The notes beneath the pieces were generated by a model. The model was given only the letters and a program-made list of their open reading frames with translations, ran no database searches and was not told the origin of the DNA. Positions 45,191-53,950 of a DNA stretch of 64,000 nt are shown piece by piece. Every line of letters starts with the position of its first letter. Within the stretch, counting starts at the first letter, position 1. Source of the stretch: Paraburkholderia aromaticivorans (lineage in GTDB: Bacteria > Pseudomonadota > Gammaproteobacteria > Burkholderiales > Burkholderiaceae); contig NZ_CP022990.1 of NCBI RefSeq assembly GCF_002278075.1, forward strand, positions 806,001 to 870,000. Reading direction: 5' to 3'. The position numbers and the translations under genes were made by a program.

Positions 45191-45266
45191 GATACTGAAT
45201 CCGTGTTTTGCTTCCCCTGCGAACACATCGCTGTCTTTGGCCCACCGTCCCACGGTGGGCTTTTTT
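45191..45266 (+). ncRNA. Possible small RNA or leader ending in an intrinsic terminator
   Basis: A TGCGATACT sequence (45188-45196) could be an extended -10 box. It is followed by a 5-bp hairpin (GTGTT 45203-45207 with AACAC 45222-45226) and then a perfect 9-bp terminator stem (45240-45248 with 45252-45260) with six Ts. The transcript would be about 65 nt. It could be a free small RNA or a terminating leader for the gene at 45296. No -35 box is clear. Confidence 0.35.
45240..45266 (+). terminator. Intrinsic terminator without an upstream gene
   Basis: GCCCACCGT and ACGGTGGGC form a perfect 9-bp stem around CCC, followed by TTTTTT on the plus strand. The next gene starts 30 bp downstream. Confidence 0.9.
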
Positions 45267-45295
45267 AATCAGCCAGAAGAAACAGGAAGGACCCG

Positions 45296-45697
45296 ATGAA
45301 CGCCTCTCTCGAAACGCTATTTCCGGATCACGTGCACAGCGACGAAAACATCGTCACCGCGCTGAATCACCAGGATATCGTCGTCGCATTATCCGCGGCG
45401 CTGAAGACACAAGACGTGGCGGTGCTGCATATGCTCTACCCGCGTACCGACGCGCGCACTCACCGCAGCCTCGATACGCTCGTGAACGTACTGCACGGCC
45501 ACGGTCTGCATGAAGTCGCGGATCTGCTCGCGCAGGAAGCGCATTACCTGCTGTTCAAAGACCCCGTGAAAGCGTGGAAAGCCTTCCACGAAATTCGCAA
45601 CGACTCGCTCGCGATCGGCGTGCATCTGTATTACCACGGCCTCGTCGGCGAAGCGGCGGAACTCGCGCTCGATAAAGACGCGCATCGCAAGCCGTGA
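45296..45697 (+). CDS. Hypothetical helical protein
   Basis: 133 residues, predicted all-helical and soluble, rich in His, Leu and Asp, with pseudo-repeated helices (VVALSAALKTQDVAVLHMLY, LLAQEAHYLLFKDPVKAWKA). No family is recognised; the pattern recalls alpha-solenoid proteins. AGGAAGG precedes the ATG. It is preceded by an intrinsic terminator only 30 bp away, which may regulate it by attenuation. Confidence 0.7.
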   Translation: MNASLETLFPDHVHSDENIVTALNHQDIVVALSAALKTQDVAVLHMLYPRTDARTHRSLDTLVNVLHGHGLHEVADLLAQEAHYLLFKDPVKAWKAFHEIRNDSLAIGVHLYYHGLVGEAAELALDKDAHRKP

Positions 45698-45809
45698 TAT
45701 CGGGCGTTTGAATCGCTGCCGCTGCCGGCGCCGGCGCCGCACCGACGCGCGCAGACCGCCTCGAGCGCGGGACACCGGCGGTGAGACGCCAGGCGCAAGG
45801 CACGGACCC

Positions 45810-45830
45810 ATCGTGCAGTGATTGCACGAT
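45810..45830. terminator. Hairpin between convergent genes
   Basis: ATCGTGCA (45810-45817) pairs with TGCACGAT (45823-45830) around a 5-nt loop, between the helical protein gene and the convergent hydrolase. Two and a half copies of CATTACGCCGT follow at 45845-45871. T-runs are poor. Confidence 0.45.
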
Positions 45831-45868
45831 CATTACACGCTCGCCATTACGCCGTCATTACGCCGTCA

Positions 45869-46726
45869 TTAAGCGCTCACGGAGCGAATGAACTCGTCGA
45901 TATAGCGATTGAACGCCGACGGATGCGCGAGATTCATCCCGTGCGACGCGCCGCGCACGGTCTCGCGGCGCGCATCCGGCAACCAGGATTGCAGCGCGGC
46001 CACGGTGCGGCGGAACATCTCAGGACTCTTTTCGCCGTCGATCAGCAGAACTGGACAACGCACCTCAGCGGCTTGCCCGGAAACATACGCGGGCAACGGA
46101 TCGCGGAACTGACGGGCGAGCGTGTGCGCATTGTCGGTCGCCATGCGGCGAAAACCCGGCGTGCTCATCGCCCAGAAGCCGGGCCGGCTGACCGAATCGA
46201 CGAACAGTTGCAGGCCGGCCTCCACCTCGCCGCTTTCGATCAGTTGCGCGGCCTTCGAGCGCAACGCATTGGCGGTCTCCGGCAAACTGGCGGGCGGCCG
46301 GCCGGCAATCTGCAACGGGCCGCCCGGATCGGCAAGCGTCAACGTACGCACGTGCCGGGCATGGCGCCGCGCACAATGAAACGCCACGCACCCGCCGCGC
46401 GAATGCCCCACCACATGGGCCGGTCCCGCGCCGAATCGTTCGATGAATTCAGCCACTTCATCCGCATGCACGCTCCAACTGAACGGCAAGCCCGGCGCCG
46501 TATCGGCCGCCGGCCAATAGTGCGTGAGACTCACCGCAACACACCGGTAATGCTTCGACAAACCCGCGAGTTGGGGTTCCCAATAGCGGTAGTCGCACAG
46601 CGAGCCATGCACGAACAGCAAAAGCTCACCCTCACCCGCTTCCACGTAAGGCATGCGCAAGCCGCTCCGCAATTCGATGAAACGCGATGATGGCGGCGGC
46701 GACGAAACGGCAACGGATTGATTCAC
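45869..46726 (-). CDS. Alpha/beta hydrolase
   Basis: 285 residues of the alpha/beta-hydrolase fold. Oxyanion region LLLFVHGSLCDYRYWEPQL (about 35-53), nucleophile Ser109 in VVGHSRGG, an acid in VLLIDGEKSPEMF and His in GASHGMNL. Resembles small esterases or C-C hydrolases; the substrate is not predictable. Monocistronic. Confidence 0.87.
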   Translation of the reverse strand: MNQSVAVSSPPPSSRFIELRSGLRMPYVEAGEGELLLFVHGSLCDYRYWEPQLAGLSKHYRCVAVSLTHYWPAADTAPGLPFSWSVHADEVAEFIERFGAGPAHVVGHSRGGCVAFHCARRHARHVRTLTLADPGGPLQIAGRPPASLPETANALRSKAAQLIESGEVEAGLQLFVDSVSRPGFWAMSTPGFRRMATDNAHTLARQFRDPLPAYVSGQAAEVRCPVLLIDGEKSPEMFRRTVAALQSWLPDARRETVRGASHGMNLAHPSAFNRYIDEFIRSVSA

Positions 46727-46926
46727 GGTGGTTCACGGACAGCGCGGCAACGCCTGAAGTCAGCGAGGCCGGCTCGAGATGGAATGGGGGAAAGAAAGTG
46801 CGTACACATCCCTGAAACCGGAATGCGAGCCGTATTGTCACACAGGCGCCCGATCGGTGCGGCAGCCCGGTCAGCGGCCGGACTGGCGCCATGCCGCGGC
46901 GGCCGCGCGGCGGCTCCCGCGCGGAG

Positions 46927-47979
46927 TCATTCGTAAGCGAGCTCGTCCAGCAGACCGGCTGCGGCCGCCGCGCCCGCGCCGCGCACCGCGCACGTCAGCG
47001 GTTCATCGGCGACGCGCACCTCGAGGCCGATCTCGCTCGTCAGGCGGCGGCTCAGGTTGCCGAGCAGCGCGCCGCCGCCCGTCAGCACGATACCGCGGTT
47101 GGCGATGTCGGTGACGAGTTCCGCCGGCGCCGTTTCGAGCCCGCGTTTTACCGCGCCGATCACCTGGCGCAGCGGCCCTTCGATCGCATCGGCGATATCG
47201 TGGTTGCTCAGCTGGACCGTGCGCGGCAAGCCGTCGTCGACGCTGCGTCCGGTCGCGTTCATATGCTCGCGCGGCACGTCGCGCACGGCCGAGCCGATGT
47301 TTTTCTTGACGTGTTCAGCGGTCTGCTCGCCGAGCAGCACGCCGTACAGATTGCGCACGTAGGTCACGATCGCCATGTCGAAGCTGTCGCCGCCCACGCG
47401 AATCGAGCCGCTATAGGCCATGCCGCCGAGCGCGATCACGCCGACCTCGGTCGTGCCTCCGCCGATATCGACCACCATCGAACCCGTCGCTTCGGACACC
47501 GGCAGGCCCGCGCCGACCGCCGACGCGAGCGATTCGCCGATCAGGCTCACCTTCCACGCGCCGGCCGCCACGGCCGCTTCCTTGATCGCGCGACGCTCGA
47601 CCTGGGTCGCGCCCGCCGGCACGCACAACGTGAAGGCGGCGCGGCGGCTGAACAGCGGCCGCGGGCGCGCCATGTCGACGAATTGCCGGATCATGTGCTC
47701 GGCCGCGGAAAAATTGGCGATCACGCCGTGGCGCATCGGCCGCACGGCTTCCAGGTTGGCTGGCTCGCGCCCCAGAAGCTGGCGCGCCTGAGCGCCCACG
47801 GCGGCGACGCGTTTCGGCCGGTCGGCGGCTTCTTTCTGGAAGCACACGACAGACGGCTGATTCAGCACGATGCCGCCGTCGTCGGTATAGATAAGGGTGT
47901 TGGCCGTGCCGAGGTCCACTGTCACGGATTGCCGGAACAAGCGATCGAAAAACGGGTGATGCGGCGTCGGTCTGGCCAT
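46927..47979 (-). CDS. MreB-like actin homologue, stand-alone
   Basis: 350 residues of the MreB family: phosphate-1 loop VDLGTANTLIY (about 20), phosphate-2 VVDIGGGTTEVGVIALGG (about 168) and adenosine-binding GIVLTGGGALLGNL (about 300). MreB polymerises under the inner membrane and guides the cell-wall elongation machinery. The usual partners mreC, mreD, pbp2 and rodA are absent, so this is probably a second paralogue with a specialised or accessory role. Confidence 0.9.
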   Translation of the reverse strand: MARPTPHHPFFDRLFRQSVTVDLGTANTLIYTDDGGIVLNQPSVVCFQKEAADRPKRVAAVGAQARQLLGREPANLEAVRPMRHGVIANFSAAEHMIRQFVDMARPRPLFSRRAAFTLCVPAGATQVERRAIKEAAVAAGAWKVSLIGESLASAVGAGLPVSEATGSMVVDIGGGTTEVGVIALGGMAYSGSIRVGGDSFDMAIVTYVRNLYGVLLGEQTAEHVKKNIGSAVRDVPREHMNATGRSVDDGLPRTVQLSNHDIADAIEGPLRQVIGAVKRGLETAPAELVTDIANRGIVLTGGGALLGNLSRRLTSEIGLEVRVADEPLTCAVRGAGAAAAAGLLDELAYE

Positions 47980-48195
47980 AGGAAGGCTCTGATGTGTCGT
48001 TATCCGCCCATGCAGGGCAGTCTGGAAATGCGCCCCCGGTCACCCGAGCCGCTTGGCTCGCCCGCAGGACGTCCGTTGAAGGGTCGTCCTGCTCGGCGCT
48101 GCGCGGTCCGCGCGGCGGGGGTGATTTTCATGCTTATGAGCCGTTAACGGCAAGCAGATCAGATTCTTTAGAGCCGCTTTTCAATCAGGGCCGTG

Positions 48196-48855
48196 TCAGC
48201 CGCGCGACAAAGCGCCCAGCGCGTGTTCCAGCGCCTCGAGACCGAGCGCGACGCCGTCGGCGTTGATCGTGTGACCGATGCCCGGCAACGCATAAGCGTC
48301 AACGGTATAGCCAGCGTGGCTGAACGCGTCGGCGGCGTGCTCGAGCTCCTGCACCGGAATCACTGCGTCGTCTTCGCCGTGGATCAGCGTGAGCGGCGTG
48401 CCGTTCTGCGCGACGATCACCGAGGCGAGCCGCCCCGAGTACGCGACCACGCCGGCCGCGCCTTCCGCACTGGTCGCCACGTGGTGCAGCGCCATGATCG
48501 ACCCTTGCGAAAAACCGACCAGCGCAAGCCGTCCGAAAGGCAGCCGCCAGTGCGCCAGTTCGGTTTCGAGCATGCGCCGCAGCGCCGGGTAGGCCGCGGC
48601 GACGCGCGCCTCGCGATTTCCCTCGTTGACGTCGCGCAGGCTGAACCACTGACGCCCGCCGAAGCCGCCGTCGAAGGCGTCGGTGCCGTCGAGCGAAGTG
48701 AACGCCACGTCCGGCAGGCTCTCGCTCCAGATGTCCGCGAGCGGCATCAGATCGCGCGCATTGCTGCCGACGCCATGCATCAGCACCACCAGACCTTTGG
48801 CAGGCGCGGTCACCGGCGCGCGCCGCCAGCCGTGTTCGAATTGCTCCCAGGTCAT
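48196..48855 (-). CDS. Carboxylesterase/phospholipase-family hydrolase
   Basis: 219 residues, the size of the EstB-type serine esterases. LVVLMHGVGSNARDLMPLA gives the oxyanion loop, S116 in LVGFSQGSIMAL the nucleophile, LIHGEDDAVIPV the Asp and GIGHTIN the His. AAGGAAA lies before the ATG at 48855; the long frame upstream of it is not coding. Probably hydrolyses short-chain esters in the cytoplasm. Confidence 0.9.
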   Translation of the reverse strand: MTWEQFEHGWRRAPVTAPAKGLVVLMHGVGSNARDLMPLADIWSESLPDVAFTSLDGTDAFDGGFGGRQWFSLRDVNEGNREARVAAAYPALRRMLETELAHWRLPFGRLALVGFSQGSIMALHHVATSAEGAAGVVAYSGRLASVIVAQNGTPLTLIHGEDDAVIPVQELEHAADAFSHAGYTVDAYALPGIGHTINADGVALGLEALEHALGALSRG

Positions 48856-49192
48856 ATCGTTTCCTTTTCTCTGTTGATTCGTAGTGGATATTTCCGCCTG
48901 CGCGCTGCACGGCTCAGCGATCGACATCCGCGAACGCGCCACCGATATGCCGCAACCTCGCGCGCAACCCCAGCCGCGAGCATACGCTGCCGGATTTGTT
49001 TCCGCCCTCCCGCCTGCACGCGCCGGCCACGTCCAAACGTGAATACAGGTATGCTTTTGCGAGCATTCAGCGGACCCGCGGCCGCATGCATCGCGCGAGC
49101 GCGAAATCGCGGGCGCGAAATGGAGCATCCGCGAGAACACCCGCCGGGACATCCGCGCCGCACGTTCGCAGCACACCGATCCGGAGAACCGT
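48856..49192. other. Divergent 337-bp gap
   Basis: Start regions of the esterase and the EmrB-type pump. No operator or promoter is clear. Confidence 0.35.
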
Positions 49193-50770
49193 TTGAGCCA
49201 GCCTTCATCCGCGCCTGCCTCGGCGCCGCCCGCACCTCCGCCGCCGCTGCAGGGCGGCCGGCTGGTGCTGGCTACGATTGCCGTCGCGCTCGCCACCTTC
49301 ATGAACGTGCTCGACACGTCGATCGCGAACGTTGCGATTCCAACCATTTCGGGCAACCTCGGCGTTTCCGTCGACGAAGGCACGTGGGTCATCACGGTAT
49401 TCGCGGCGGCCAACGCCGTGTCGATTCCGCTCACCGGCTGGCTCACGCAACGCATCGGCCAGGTGAAGCTCTTTGTCGGCGCGATCCTGATGTTCGTGCT
49501 GGCTTCGTGGTTGTGCGGCATCGCGCCGACGCTGCCGATCCTGCTGCTCGCGCGGATTTTCCAGGGCGCCGTGGCCGGGCCGCTGATTCCGCTGTCGCAA
49601 GCCATTCTGCTCGGCTCGTATCCGAAGGAGAAATCCTCGACCGCGCTCGCCCTCTGGGCGATGACCGCGACCGTCGGCCCGATTGCGGGCCCGGCGCTCG
49701 GCGGCTGGATCACCGACAGTTATAGCTGGTCGTGGATCTTCTATATCAACATTCCGGTCGGCCTGTTCGCGGCCGGCGTCACATGGATGATCTACCGAAC
49801 CCGCGAGTCGCCCACCCGCAAGCCGCCCATCGACGTGGTCGGGCTCGGCCTGCTGATCACGTGGGTCGCCTCGCTGCAGATCATGCTGGACAAGGGCAAG
49901 GACCTCGACTGGTTCTCGTCGCCGGTAATCGTGATTCTCGGCATCACCGCGCTCATCAGCTTCGCGTTCTTTCTCGTCTGGGAATTGACCGAGGAAAATC
50001 CGATCGTCGATTTGCGGCTCTTCCAGCAGCGCAACTTTCTCGGCGGCACGATCGCCATTTCGGTCGCGTACGGCGTGTTTTTCGGCAACCTCGTGCTGTT
50101 GCCGCAATGGATGCAGGAGTATCTGAACTACCGTTCAGTCGACGCCGGTCTCGTGACCGCGCCGCTCGGCGTCTTCGCGGTGCTGCTCGCGCCGGTCATG
50201 GGCCGCGTGCTGCCGCGCTCGGATGCGCGCATGATCGCCACGCTGGCGTTCATCGGCTTTGCGATCGTGTTTTACATGCGCTCCAGATACGTGATCGAAA
50301 TCAACACGTGGCATCTGGTCCTACCCACGCTGCTGCAAGGCATTCCGATGGCGCTGTTCTTCGTGCCGCTCACGTCGATCATTCTGTCCGGCCAGCCGCC
50401 GAGCAAGATTCCCGCGGCGGCGGGTCTGTCGAATTTCGCGCGCGTGTTTTGCGGCGCGGTGGGCACCTCGATCGCCGGCAACGAGTGGAACAACCGCACC
50501 GTGCTCCATCACGAACGGCTCACCGAACAGGCTTCCGTCAACAACCCGGTGTTCAATCAGCAGATCGATTCGACGCAATCGCTGCTGCACCTGAATCCGC
50601 AATCGGCTCATGCGTTGTTCGATTTCACCGTGAACACGCAGGCGGCGATGATGGGTCTGAACGATATCTTCTTCGTCTCGGCGGTCATCTTCATTCTGAT
50701 CATTCCGCTGATCTGGATTACGCGGCCGGCCAAGGGCGGCGGCGGCCCGGATGCGGCGGGCGCGCATTGA
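49193..50770 (+). CDS. emrB: EmrB/QacA-type MFS multidrug transporter
   Basis: 525 residues with 14 transmembrane segments. MNVLDTSIANVAIPTISGNL (about 37-56) is motif D1 of the DHA2 family, and ARIFQGAVAGPLIPLSQ and ALWAMTATVGPIAGPALGGW are motifs B and C. It exports drugs using the proton gradient, usually with an EmrA-like fusion protein, which is absent here. The start is a TTG at 49193 supported by CGGAGAA 6 bp upstream; the upstream frame lacks such support. Convergent with an AraC gene 22 bp away. Confidence 0.88.
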   Translation: MSQPSSAPASAPPAPPPPLQGGRLVLATIAVALATFMNVLDTSIANVAIPTISGNLGVSVDEGTWVITVFAAANAVSIPLTGWLTQRIGQVKLFVGAILMFVLASWLCGIAPTLPILLLARIFQGAVAGPLIPLSQAILLGSYPKEKSSTALALWAMTATVGPIAGPALGGWITDSYSWSWIFYINIPVGLFAAGVTWMIYRTRESPTRKPPIDVVGLGLLITWVASLQIMLDKGKDLDWFSSPVIVILGITALISFAFFLVWELTEENPIVDLRLFQQRNFLGGTIAISVAYGVFFGNLVLLPQWMQEYLNYRSVDAGLVTAPLGVFAVLLAPVMGRVLPRSDARMIATLAFIGFAIVFYMRSRYVIEINTWHLVLPTLLQGIPMALFFVPLTSIILSGQPPSKIPAAAGLSNFARVFCGAVGTSIAGNEWNNRTVLHHERLTEQASVNNPVFNQQIDSTQSLLHLNPQSAHALFDFTVNTQAAMMGLNDIFFVSAVIFILIIPLIWITRPAKGGGGPDAAGAH

Positions 50771-50792
50771 GCGCGATGGCAAGTGCGCTACG

Positions 50793-51542
50793 TCAGCGGA
50801 AATAGCGGGCGGGCGTGTCGCCGAATGCGTCCCGAAACACGGCAATGAAGGAAGACACGTCGCTGTATCCCACCTCGAGCGCCACCTGCGTCACGCTAGC
50901 CCCGGCGCCGAGGTGCTCCAGCGCGACCAGCAGGCGAAGCTGCTGGCGCCACTGCCCGAAGGTCTGCCCGGTTTCCTTGACGAACAGGCGCGCCGCCGTG
51001 CGAGCGGTCACGCCGGCGGCCTCGGCCAGTTCTTCGAGCACCGCGGTGTCCGCCGGGTTGGCACTCAGCGCGTCGGCGATGCTTTGCGCACGCGGATCGC
51101 GCGGCCAGTTCAGCCCTAGCGGCGCGACCGGCAAGCCCGGCAAGCGATCCAGCAGCACTTGCACGAGACGCACGGCGGCTTCGTCCAACGGTGTGTCGTG
51201 CCGCAGATCGGCCGCGGCGCTCAGCAAAGCCGCCACCAGCCGATCGGGCACGACGGCGACGCTGTGCGGCGGCAGCGCGACGGCATCCATGCCGGCATAG
51301 AGCGAGCAGAACTGGACAGGATGGGTCGAGGACAAGCGGTGCAGCACGTCCGCGGGTATCCACACCGCGTGCGCCGGCGGCACGACCCATCGCTCGGTCT
51401 GCGTGCGTACGATCAGCACCCCGGCGTTCACATGGATCAGCCGCGCGCGACGAAAGGCGTGCAGTGGTTCGTCCAGCGTCTCGTGCTGCTCACCGATCAC
51501 GAAGGCCGGTTGCTCGACGCCGTCTGGATCAACAATGTCCAT
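50793..51542 (-). CDS. AraC-family regulator
   Basis: 249 residues: an N-terminal cupin sensor (about 15-95; HVNAGVLIVRTQTERWVVPP, HAVWIPADVLHRL) and a C-terminal AraC DNA-binding domain (LEELAEAAGVTARTAARLFV and SVTQVALEVGYSDVSSFIAV). This layout is like NimR, which controls drug transporters. Its partner may be the convergent EmrB-type pump. Ligand unknown. Confidence 0.88.
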   Translation of the reverse strand: MDIVDPDGVEQPAFVIGEQHETLDEPLHAFRRARLIHVNAGVLIVRTQTERWVVPPAHAVWIPADVLHRLSSTHPVQFCSLYAGMDAVALPPHSVAVVPDRLVAALLSAAADLRHDTPLDEAAVRLVQVLLDRLPGLPVAPLGLNWPRDPRAQSIADALSANPADTAVLEELAEAAGVTARTAARLFVKETGQTFGQWRQQLRLLVALEHLGAGASVTQVALEVGYSDVSSFIAVFRDAFGDTPARYFR

Positions 51543-51898
51543 TAGGGTGTCCGTTTTGCCCGGTTACTGCCGCAAGGGCAGCAAGATTAGCATAGCCGGA
51601 GTGAAGCATTGCGGCGCGCCGCTCGCGCCGAGGGCCGCGCACGGCATCGGGCCCAAACCCGAAGGATGAGCGTTCGCTCCTACACGTCCGGTCACCCGGT
51701 GGCAGTCTTGTATTCGATTTGTCACCGGCATATAAACAAAACATGCGATCCGATGCTTAAGCGGTGGGTGCCTCGTAGCGATACATCAGGCAGATTCGGA
51801 GCAACGGTTCAGCAACTGTCGAGGCATGCCAGCTACGCGGCGCCCTCTTCCATGTATTGCGTAGCCGCTGTGGAAGCGATACCCGGCAGGAGAGCAGC
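51543..51898. other. Divergent 356-bp gap
   Basis: Start region of the AraC gene on the left and the promoter of the lipoprotein gene on the right (see 51708-51736). Confidence 0.5.
51708..51736 (+). promoter_or_regulatory. Sigma-70-like promoter of the lipoprotein gene
   Basis: TTGTAT (51708-51713), 17-bp spacer, TATAAA (51731-51736). The gene starts 162 bp downstream, leaving a long leader. Confidence 0.45.
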
Positions 51899-52747
51899 AT
51901 GAGCGCCCACTCCGAAGCGCAAGACCGCACCGCGACCATCGCGCCGGCCGGACATGTACTGCGCACCTCGGCCGTGATGACGGTGATTGCGATTTCTTTG
52001 GCGGGATGTGGCGGAGGTGGCGAGAGCGAGGTCGCGGCCAACCCGGCGGCCGGCAACAGTGCCAACCCAGCGGAACGGGTCGTGAATCCACATGTGGTGT
52101 CGCTCGATGCGCCGTTCCGCGGCAAGACATACAGTCAGTGGGCTGTCTCGTTCTGGCGGTGGGCGCTGGAGCTGCCGCTCGGTCCGCTTCCGCATCCGTT
52201 CGACGACTGCAACCATCGTCCCATTTCAGCGGCCCAAATGGGAAACGTATGGTATTGGGCCACACCCAATTCGACACGGCTGACCTGCAATCAGGTAGCC
52301 ACGACCATCCCCGCGGGGACCTCCCTCTTCCTGTCGTTGCTCGACGGCTCGTCTATCTTCCTACCCATGGCCCAGGGGACGACGTCGCTGAACGACCCGC
52401 CGATCCGGGCATTCACGGCGGACCAGCTGAAAATTGTCAGCGCCTTCGCGAGCGACATCCAGGGATTGTTCTGCACCATCGACGGCGTGTCGGTAGCCAA
52501 TATCACCGCTTATCGCACGAAGATCGGCCTGTTCTCGTTTTCTGCCCCGAGTCCCTGGATTTTCGGCCACACCGGAGGCAAAGGGAGCTCCGCCGCAGAC
52601 GGCTATTACCTGCTGCTGGAGCCGCTCTCCGCAGGGTTGCACACGATTCACTACGGTGGGAAGTTCGTGATTCCCGCAGGCGTGTTCGGGTCCGACCAGG
52701 CGGTCATCGATAAAGATGTGACGCTGCTTATCAGGGTTGGCTCGTAG
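51899..52747 (+). CDS. Unknown lipoprotein
   Basis: 282 residues. A lipobox LAGC puts the lipidated cysteine at 37, after a hydrophobic segment (VMTVIAISLAGC), then a Gly/Asn/Ala linker, and a domain from about 65 containing the unusual aromatic motif GKTYSQWAVSFWRWALELP and two cysteines likely to pair (CNH near 117 and CNQ near 140). No family is recognised. GGAG precedes the ATG at 51899. An alternative start at the second Met (27) would give a more usual lipoprotein signal. Base composition is lower in GC than its neighbours. Confidence 0.7.
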   Translation: MSAHSEAQDRTATIAPAGHVLRTSAVMTVIAISLAGCGGGGESEVAANPAAGNSANPAERVVNPHVVSLDAPFRGKTYSQWAVSFWRWALELPLGPLPHPFDDCNHRPISAAQMGNVWYWATPNSTRLTCNQVATTIPAGTSLFLSLLDGSSIFLPMAQGTTSLNDPPIRAFTADQLKIVSAFASDIQGLFCTIDGVSVANITAYRTKIGLFSFSAPSPWIFGHTGGKGSSAADGYYLLLEPLSAGLHTIHYGGKFVIPAGVFGSDQAVIDKDVTLLIRVGS

Positions 52748-52966
52748 CGCGGGTCATCGATTATGCGGCCGCGCCTGACGGGTCAACTGTCACCCGCGGC
52801 GAGAGCGGTCCGGCGCGTTGCTCCCGGCCCGCGTCTCAAGTCCCGTCACGCTCTGAATGAACTTCCCATGTTTTTCACGCCTTCCCCGAAGGCATGAATG
52901 CCATTTTTTTGATGATCGTTTGACATCGAATAACGCGCGGCGAGACCCACATCGCAAAAAACCAGT

Positions 52967-52995
52967 TTGACAAACTATCTTTAGATATATATCTT
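52967..52995 (+). promoter_or_regulatory. Promoter of the yqjI-yqjH-like operon
   Basis: TTGACA (52967-52972), 17-bp spacer, TATCTT (52990-52995). The -10 region overlaps the palindromic operator, as expected for a repressed promoter. Confidence 0.65.
52977..52994. promoter_or_regulatory. Overlapping palindromes, probable YqjI-type operator
   Basis: TATCT-TT-AGATA (52977-52988) overlaps the perfect palindrome AGATATATATCT (52983-52994). Both are built from TATCT half-sites, and ATCTTA recurs at 52991-52996 and 53002-53007. They sit across the promoter of the regulator gene. Confidence 0.7.
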
Positions 52996-53031
52996 ACGAC
53001 ACATCTTAAGACACAAATGGGAGTTCCCAAG

Positions 53032-53886
53032 ATGCGTCATCACCACCGTTTTTCCCGTGCGCACGCAGCGGACACTAGCCCCTCTTCCATCGGCCACGAG
53101 CGCGAGTCGCTGCACGCGCTCTGGCATGCGTTCGCCCGCCGTCACGAGTTTCGCGGCGAACATGACAACCGTGGCGACTGCGGCGCCCCCCGCACCCAGA
53201 CCCGCCACGGCTACGAGCGCTTTTCGCTGCACGCGCTGTGGCACGCCATCGGCCGTCATCATGAGCATCGCGGCGGCGGGCGCGGCGGGCGCTTCGGCGG
53301 CGGCGCGGGCAGCTTCGGCGGCGACGGCGACGGGTTTCCGCGCGGCCGCAAATTCACCTCCGACGACCTGCAACTGCTGCTCCTGTCGATGATCGGCACG
53401 CAGCCGAGCCACGGCTACGAGCTGATCAAAGCCCTCGAAACGCGTTCGAACGGCTTCTACAGCCCGAGCCCCGGCATGGTCTATCCGGCGCTCACGTATC
53501 TGGAAGAACTCGGCTACGTGACGGTGCAAGTCGAAGGCAACCGCAAGCGCTACGAGCTGTCGCAAACGGGCCGCGACTATCTGGCCGCCAATCGCGAACG
53601 CGTCGAGTTGATGCTCGCCAGGCTTAGCCATATCGCCCGCAAGATGGACTCGGTGCGCCGCGCGTTTGCCGGCGAAGAACCGGCCGACATCAGCGAAGGC
53701 GGCTGGCTGCCCGAACTGAACGAAGCGCGCCGCGCGCTCAAGCGTGCGCTGCTGCTCCGCGACAACGCGCCGGCGGCCGAACAGCGACGCATTGCCGAAA
53801 TCCTGATGCGCGCGGCCAAAGAAATCGAAGACGCGGTCAAACCGGACAGCGACGCAAGCGAGAACGGCGGCGCCACAGCCCTCTGA
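53032..53886 (+). CDS. yqjI: YqjI-type PadR regulator with a duplicated His-rich N-terminus
   Basis: 284 residues. The N-terminal half (1-105) is rich in His and Gly and contains two copies of a module: SLHALWHA at 26-33 with RRHEFRG after it and SLHALWHA at 65-72 with GRHHEHRG after it. The PadR winged helix follows (about 112-190; SHGYELIKALETRSNGFYSP and VYPALTYLEELGYV), then a helical dimerisation domain. E. coli YqjI has a His-rich N-terminus that binds nickel or iron and represses yqjH; the downstream gene here is a YqjH homologue. GGGAG precedes the ATG at 53032. A start at 53017 adds five residues. Confidence 0.88.
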   Translation: MRHHHRFSRAHAADTSPSSIGHERESLHALWHAFARRHEFRGEHDNRGDCGAPRTQTRHGYERFSLHALWHAIGRHHEHRGGGRGGRFGGGAGSFGGDGDGFPRGRKFTSDDLQLLLLSMIGTQPSHGYELIKALETRSNGFYSPSPGMVYPALTYLEELGYVTVQVEGNRKRYELSQTGRDYLAANRERVELMLARLSHIARKMDSVRRAFAGEEPADISEGGWLPELNEARRALKRALLLRDNAPAAEQRRIAEILMRAAKEIEDAVKPDSDASENGGATAL

Positions 53887-53950
53887 GATCGCGCCGCCCG
53901 CGCCTGCCGCGCGGGAACGCGCGCAGCCAACCAACAGGAGTAGCAACCTC

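Larger units (their letters stand above)
44855..45295. other. Divergent 441-bp gap with an orphan terminator
   Basis: Lies between gltA (minus) and the small gene at 45296 (plus). The gltA start region holds AAAGGAA. A plus-strand intrinsic terminator at 45240-45266 has no annotated gene before it. Confidence 0.6.
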
